From: JAGOPB01 sp964606295
GTDB lineage: Bacteria; Patescibacteriota; Minisyncoccia; Phycocordibacterales; UBA9973
Assembly: GCA_964606295.1 (NCBI GenBank)
Contig: CAZSFR010000012.1
Location: 1 to 24,720, forward strand
DNA length: 24,720 nucleotides
Reading direction: 5' to 3'
The notes below the pieces were generated by a model. The model was not told the DNA's origin, searched no databases, and saw only the letters and a list, made by a program, of their open reading frames with translations. Position 1 is the stretch's first letter. Each line of letters begins with the position of its first letter. Shown here piece after piece: positions 21,889-24,720 of the stretch. Both the position numbers and the translations under genes were made by a program.

Positions 21889-24612
21889 TTAATTCTTTTT
21901 CTTCAAAACTTTTTTTAGATAGCGACCGGTATGGCTTCGTGTTGAATTAGCCACTTCTTCAGGCGTTCCTTTTGCAACCACGTCTCCCCCGCCGAGTCCA
22001 CCCTCCGGTCCCATGTCGATCACGTAGTCAGCGCATTTGATGATATCGAGATTGTGTTCAATGACGACAACAGTGTTTCCTTTTGACACAAGCATTTCCA
22101 TGACATGCAGAAGCTTCGCGACGTCATCATAGTGAAGTCCAACTGTCGGTTCATCGAGAAGGTAAATTGTCTTCTCTGTCTGTCTGCGATAGAGCTCACT
22201 TGAGATTTTGACACGTTGCGCCTCACCTCCCGAGAGTGTTGTTGCGCTCTGCCCGAGTGCAACGTAGCCGAGCCCGACGTCCATGAGAGTGCGTACGCGA
22301 TCATAGATCGCGGGGATATCTTCGAAGAACACGAGTGCTTCCTCGACAGTCATCTGGAGAACTTCATAAATATTTTTCTTCTTGTATTTGACAGTAAGGG
22401 TTTCCTTGTCGAATCGTTTGCCATTGCAAACGTCGCAGGTCACGTACACCGTCGGGAGAAAGTGCATCTCAACAGCGATCTCGCCATTTCCTTCACATGC
22501 TTCGCATCGTCCGCCTTTGACATTGAAAGAAAATCTGTTTGGTTTCCATCCGCGGAATCGTGCGTCCTCTGTCGCAGCGAATATGTCGCGAATATGCGTG
22601 AATGCTCCTGTATATGTCGCGAGGTTCGAGCGTGGCGTACGGCCTATCGCTGACTGGTCGATCAAGATCGCACGCGAGATGTATTCTGTACCGGTGAAAC
22701 TCGCGCAGTTGTATGTCGTCGCCGTCCGATGTTTTCTTTCATAGCGCCCTTGGAGATTCTTGTGGAGAATCTCGTACATGAACGATGACTTACCCGAACC
22801 AGATACACCAGTGATACAGATGAGACGTCCGAGAGGAACATCGATGGTGAGGTTTTTGATATTGAAAATTTTTCCCCCCACAATCTTGAGTGCTCCTTTG
22901 TCCTGAGTGCGTCTCTTCTCGGGTATTGGAATACTTTCTTCTCCACGCAGGTATGCGAGTGTGCGAGATTTGGAAGGATTCGTTTTCGCTTCCAAAAGTT
23001 CATCAAGCCAACCTGACGCTATAACCTTGCCCCCATGAATACCCGCCTTCGGTCCGATATCAACGATGTAGTCTGAGGCATATATCGTATCTTCATCGTG
23101 TTCGACAACGAGTATGGTATTGCCGAGGTCACGCAAGTTCTCAAGTGTCTTGATGAGACGTTCATTGTCCCTCTGGTGAAGCCCTATCGTCGGCTCATCG
23201 AGCACATAGAGCGCACCGACGAGACGAGAGCCGAGTTGTGACGCCAACCTGATACGCTGACTCTCACCGCCCGAAAGTGTACTCGCCTTCCTGTTGAGTG
23301 AGAGATATTCGAGGCCGACATTGAGGAGAAACTGAAGTCTTGCCTCAATTTCTTTGATAATGACCTTGGAAATTTCTTTTTCTTGCTGTGTTAGTTTGAG
23401 ATCAACGAAGAAATCTGCAGTTTCGCTAATTGATAATTTAGCAATATCAACTATATTTGTTTTCTCTTTTTTCTCGCTTGTCGAAAGGAATACATGCAGT
23501 GCCTCAGTCCTTAATCTTGCTCCATGACACTTTTCACATGGCTCATCACCTCCGAAATATTTTGTTCCCAGACCGTTGCATTCAGGACATGCGCCATAAG
23601 GAGAGTTGAATGAAAAGAGTCGCGGTTCAACTTCTGGAAAAGAAAAACCGTCGTTTGCGCAAGCAAATTTTGCCGAAAGCAAGAATTCTGTCATAGCTAC
23701 ACCAGAAGCAGGCAAATCGGAACCGTCTGGCCCGACACTTTTTTCGGGAGATCCGAGGACCTTCCGATTTGCCTGCTTCTGTGAAAAAATAGCGCCTCCT
23801 TCTCCAATTTTGATAGTCACTAGTCCGTCAGCTTCGAGAAGTGCACGTTCAACTGCTTCAGAGAGCCTCGTGCGAGTAACTTCTGGAGTATCTTTGAATT
23901 CATGGAGCGTAATCTCATCAACGAACACGTCTATCATATGTGCTTTGTTCTTGGACAGCTCGATTCTGTCGCGAAGATTTTTCATGACGCCGTCGATACG
24001 CACTTTTGAAAATCCTTTGCCGAGCAAATCGTAGAGCATCTGGTAGTATTCCCCTTTTCTCCCTCGCACAACTGGTGCAAAAATTGCAACGGGAGTTTCG
24101 TCCCACTTTATTCCCATAACTTCCTTTTTCTTTGCTGATTTTGTGTGTTTTGAAATATTATCAAGAATGAAGTTGACTATCTCTTCATGAGAAAGCTTCT
24201 TGATTTCTTCTCCACACTCCGGACAATGTGGATGCCCAATACGCGCATAGAGGACACGGAGATAATCGTAAATTTCAGTGATCGTGGCGACCGTAGAACG
24301 CGGATTGTTGGAACGCGACTTTTGGTCTATCGAGATTGCAGGAGAGAGACCCGTGATCTCGTCGACATCAGGTTTCGGCATTTGATTCAAGAATTGACGC
24401 GCGTACGCAGAGAGACTCTCTACATAGCGACGTTGGCCTTCGGCAAATATCGTGTCGAATGCAAGTGAAGACTTGCCTGAACCTGACATACCAGTAATAA
24501 CCACCATCTTGTTGCGAGGCATTTCGACGTTTATATTTTTGAGATTGTGGGTGCGGGCACCCTTCACTACGATTTTACCTCCTTCGAATGTGTTTTGATC
24601 TTTTTTTGTCAT
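21889..24612 (-). CDS. uvrA: excinuclease ABC subunit A (907 aa)
   Basis: Damage-recognition ATPase of nucleotide excision repair; works as a dimer and loads UvrB. Two ABC modules are complete. Module one has Walker A GMSGSGKSS (41-49), zinc pairs CPEC (130-133) and CPEC with CEKC in the 342-370 region, signature LSGGESQR and Walker B YVLDEPTIGLH. Module two has Walker A GVSGSGKSS, CEAC with CDVC, signature LSGGEAQR and LLDEPTVGLH. The CPxCG pair before GFSFPE is changed to CAND. Residues about 277-309 form an insertion relative to other UvrAs and contain an in-frame inverted repeat. Start MTKKDQNTFEGGKIVVKGARTH fits the family; the leader of about 50 nt has no clear Shine-Dalgarno sequence. 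It is unlinked in transcription from uvrC but close to it. Confidence 0.97.
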   Translation of the reverse strand: MTKKDQNTFEGGKIVVKGARTHNLKNINVEMPRNKMVVITGMSGSGKSSLAFDTIFAEGQRRYVESLSAYARQFLNQMPKPDVDEITGLSPAISIDQKSRSNNPRSTVATITEIYDYLRVLYARIGHPHCPECGEEIKKLSHEEIVNFILDNISKHTKSAKKKEVMGIKWDETPVAIFAPVVRGRKGEYYQMLYDLLGKGFSKVRIDGVMKNLRDRIELSKNKAHMIDVFVDEITLHEFKDTPEVTRTRLSEAVERALLEADGLVTIKIGEGGAIFSQKQANRKVLGSPEKSVGPDGSDLPASGVAMTEFLLSAKFACANDGFSFPEVEPRLFSFNSPYGACPECNGLGTKYFGGDEPCEKCHGARLRTEALHVFLSTSEKKEKTNIVDIAKLSISETADFFVDLKLTQQEKEISKVIIKEIEARLQFLLNVGLEYLSLNRKASTLSGGESQRIRLASQLGSRLVGALYVLDEPTIGLHQRDNERLIKTLENLRDLGNTILVVEHDEDTIYASDYIVDIGPKAGIHGGKVIASGWLDELLEAKTNPSKSRTLAYLRGEESIPIPEKRRTQDKGALKIVGGKIFNIKNLTIDVPLGRLICITGVSGSGKSSFMYEILHKNLQGRYERKHRTATTYNCASFTGTEYISRAILIDQSAIGRTPRSNLATYTGAFTHIRDIFAATEDARFRGWKPNRFSFNVKGGRCEACEGNGEIAVEMHFLPTVYVTCDVCNGKRFDKETLTVKYKKKNIYEVLQMTVEEALVFFEDIPAIYDRVRTLMDVGLGYVALGQSATTLSGGEAQRVKISSELYRRQTEKTIYLLDEPTVGLHYDDVAKLLHVMEMLVSKGNTVVVIEHNLDIIKCADYVIDMGPEGGLGGGDVVAKGTPEEVANSTRSHTGRYLKKVLKKKN
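23703..23781. repeat. in-frame palindromic insertion within uvrA, 20-bp arms
   Basis: The arm CAGAAGCAGGCAAATCGGAA (23703-23722) is exactly complementary to 23762-23781, with a 39-nt centre. It encodes residues about 278-304 (QKQANRK to DLPASG). Related UvrAs as I know them pass from a GEG segment almost directly to the FAC-GFSFPE region. Confidence 0.88.
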
Positions 24613-24670
24613 ACGCAGTTTGCACCCACGAATGTCTTCTATGGGTGTATATCTCTATTCAACTGACCTT

Positions 24671-24679
24671 ATCATATCA
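24671..24679 (-). promoter_or_regulatory. extended -10 of uvrA
   Basis: TGATATGAT on minus, 58 nt before the uvrA ATG. A weak -35 (ATGTCA, 16-bp spacing) overlaps the divergent promoter's -35. I see no convincing LexA-type operator. Confidence 0.5.
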
Positions 24680-24691
24680 CATATGGGTCTA

Positions 24692-24720
24692 TTGACATTT
24701 GTGAGCCAGTGTGCTATGAT
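24692..24720 (+). promoter_or_regulatory. consensus promoter for a gene right of the window
   Basis: TTGACA (24692-24697), a 17-bp spacer ending in TGC, then TATGAT at the last six bases. It is the strongest sigma-70-type promoter in the window. By the local pattern a plus-strand start codon may lie within about 10 nt beyond the edge. Confidence 0.7.

Noticed and set aside
22282..22304. 7-bp hairpin CGCGATC/GATCGCG in uvrA
   Set aside because: Short enough to be expected by chance and in conserved coding sequence.

Overview
The window looks like a piece of a Patescibacteria (CPR, probably Parcubacteria-like) chromosome. This is inferred from compact genes read with the standard code, a large family of Cys-rich zinc-ribbon paralogs of the kind that fills such genomes, a shortened UvrC, and many transcripts that appear to start at or next to the ATG. 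No rRNA, phage, transposase or CRISPR array is visible.

Left third (1-9998, all minus strand): a probable seven-gene operon read right to left. It starts with a VirD4/TraG-like HerA-FtsK ATPase and a one-domain M24 metallopeptidase. Five tandem Cys-rich paralogs follow (called E, D, C, B and A here, A running off the left edge). Two junctions share a single base in a TAATG overlap and the others are 2-15 nt apart. The paralogs share a zinc-ribbon N-terminus, an internally duplicated Cys-rich middle and a C-terminal CxxC tail. Their function is unknown.

Middle (10073-16864): glmM (phosphoglucosamine mutase), an RlmB/TrmH-type rRNA 2'-O-methyltransferase, a two-TM sensor that ends at its PAS domain with no output domain, and an unrecognised 420-residue protein, all on minus. 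On plus are tRNA-Ala(TGC), a frameshifted C-terminal remnant of an ABC-3 (Zn/Mn) permease that abuts the tRNA, and a YibE/F-family membrane protein with a His-rich tail. The permease remnant plus YibE/F looks like a decaying metal-transport locus. After YibE/F comes about 380 bp without a convincing gene but dense in perfect hairpins, including a 19-bp stem and a cloverleaf-like four-way fold.

Right third (16865-24720): a divergent Ddl-like ATP-grasp protein (minus), a 23-bp-arm perfect palindrome, a UvrC lacking its C-terminal HhH domain (minus), a divergently transcribed P-type cation ATPase (plus), and UvrA (minus). A textbook plus-strand promoter sits on the right edge and points to a gene outside the window.

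Three themes cut across the genes. (1) Six genes have a -10 hexamer, usually extended (TGnTATAAT type), ending only 6-8 nt before the ATG, which implies leaderless mRNAs. (2) Long inverted repeats lie between genes and also inside coding sequence (paralog D, PAS sensor, uvrC, the P-type ATPase, uvrA); the uvrA one forms part of an in-frame insertion, as Rickettsia palindromic elements do. (3) All 15 complete genes stop with TAA or TAG, never TGA.
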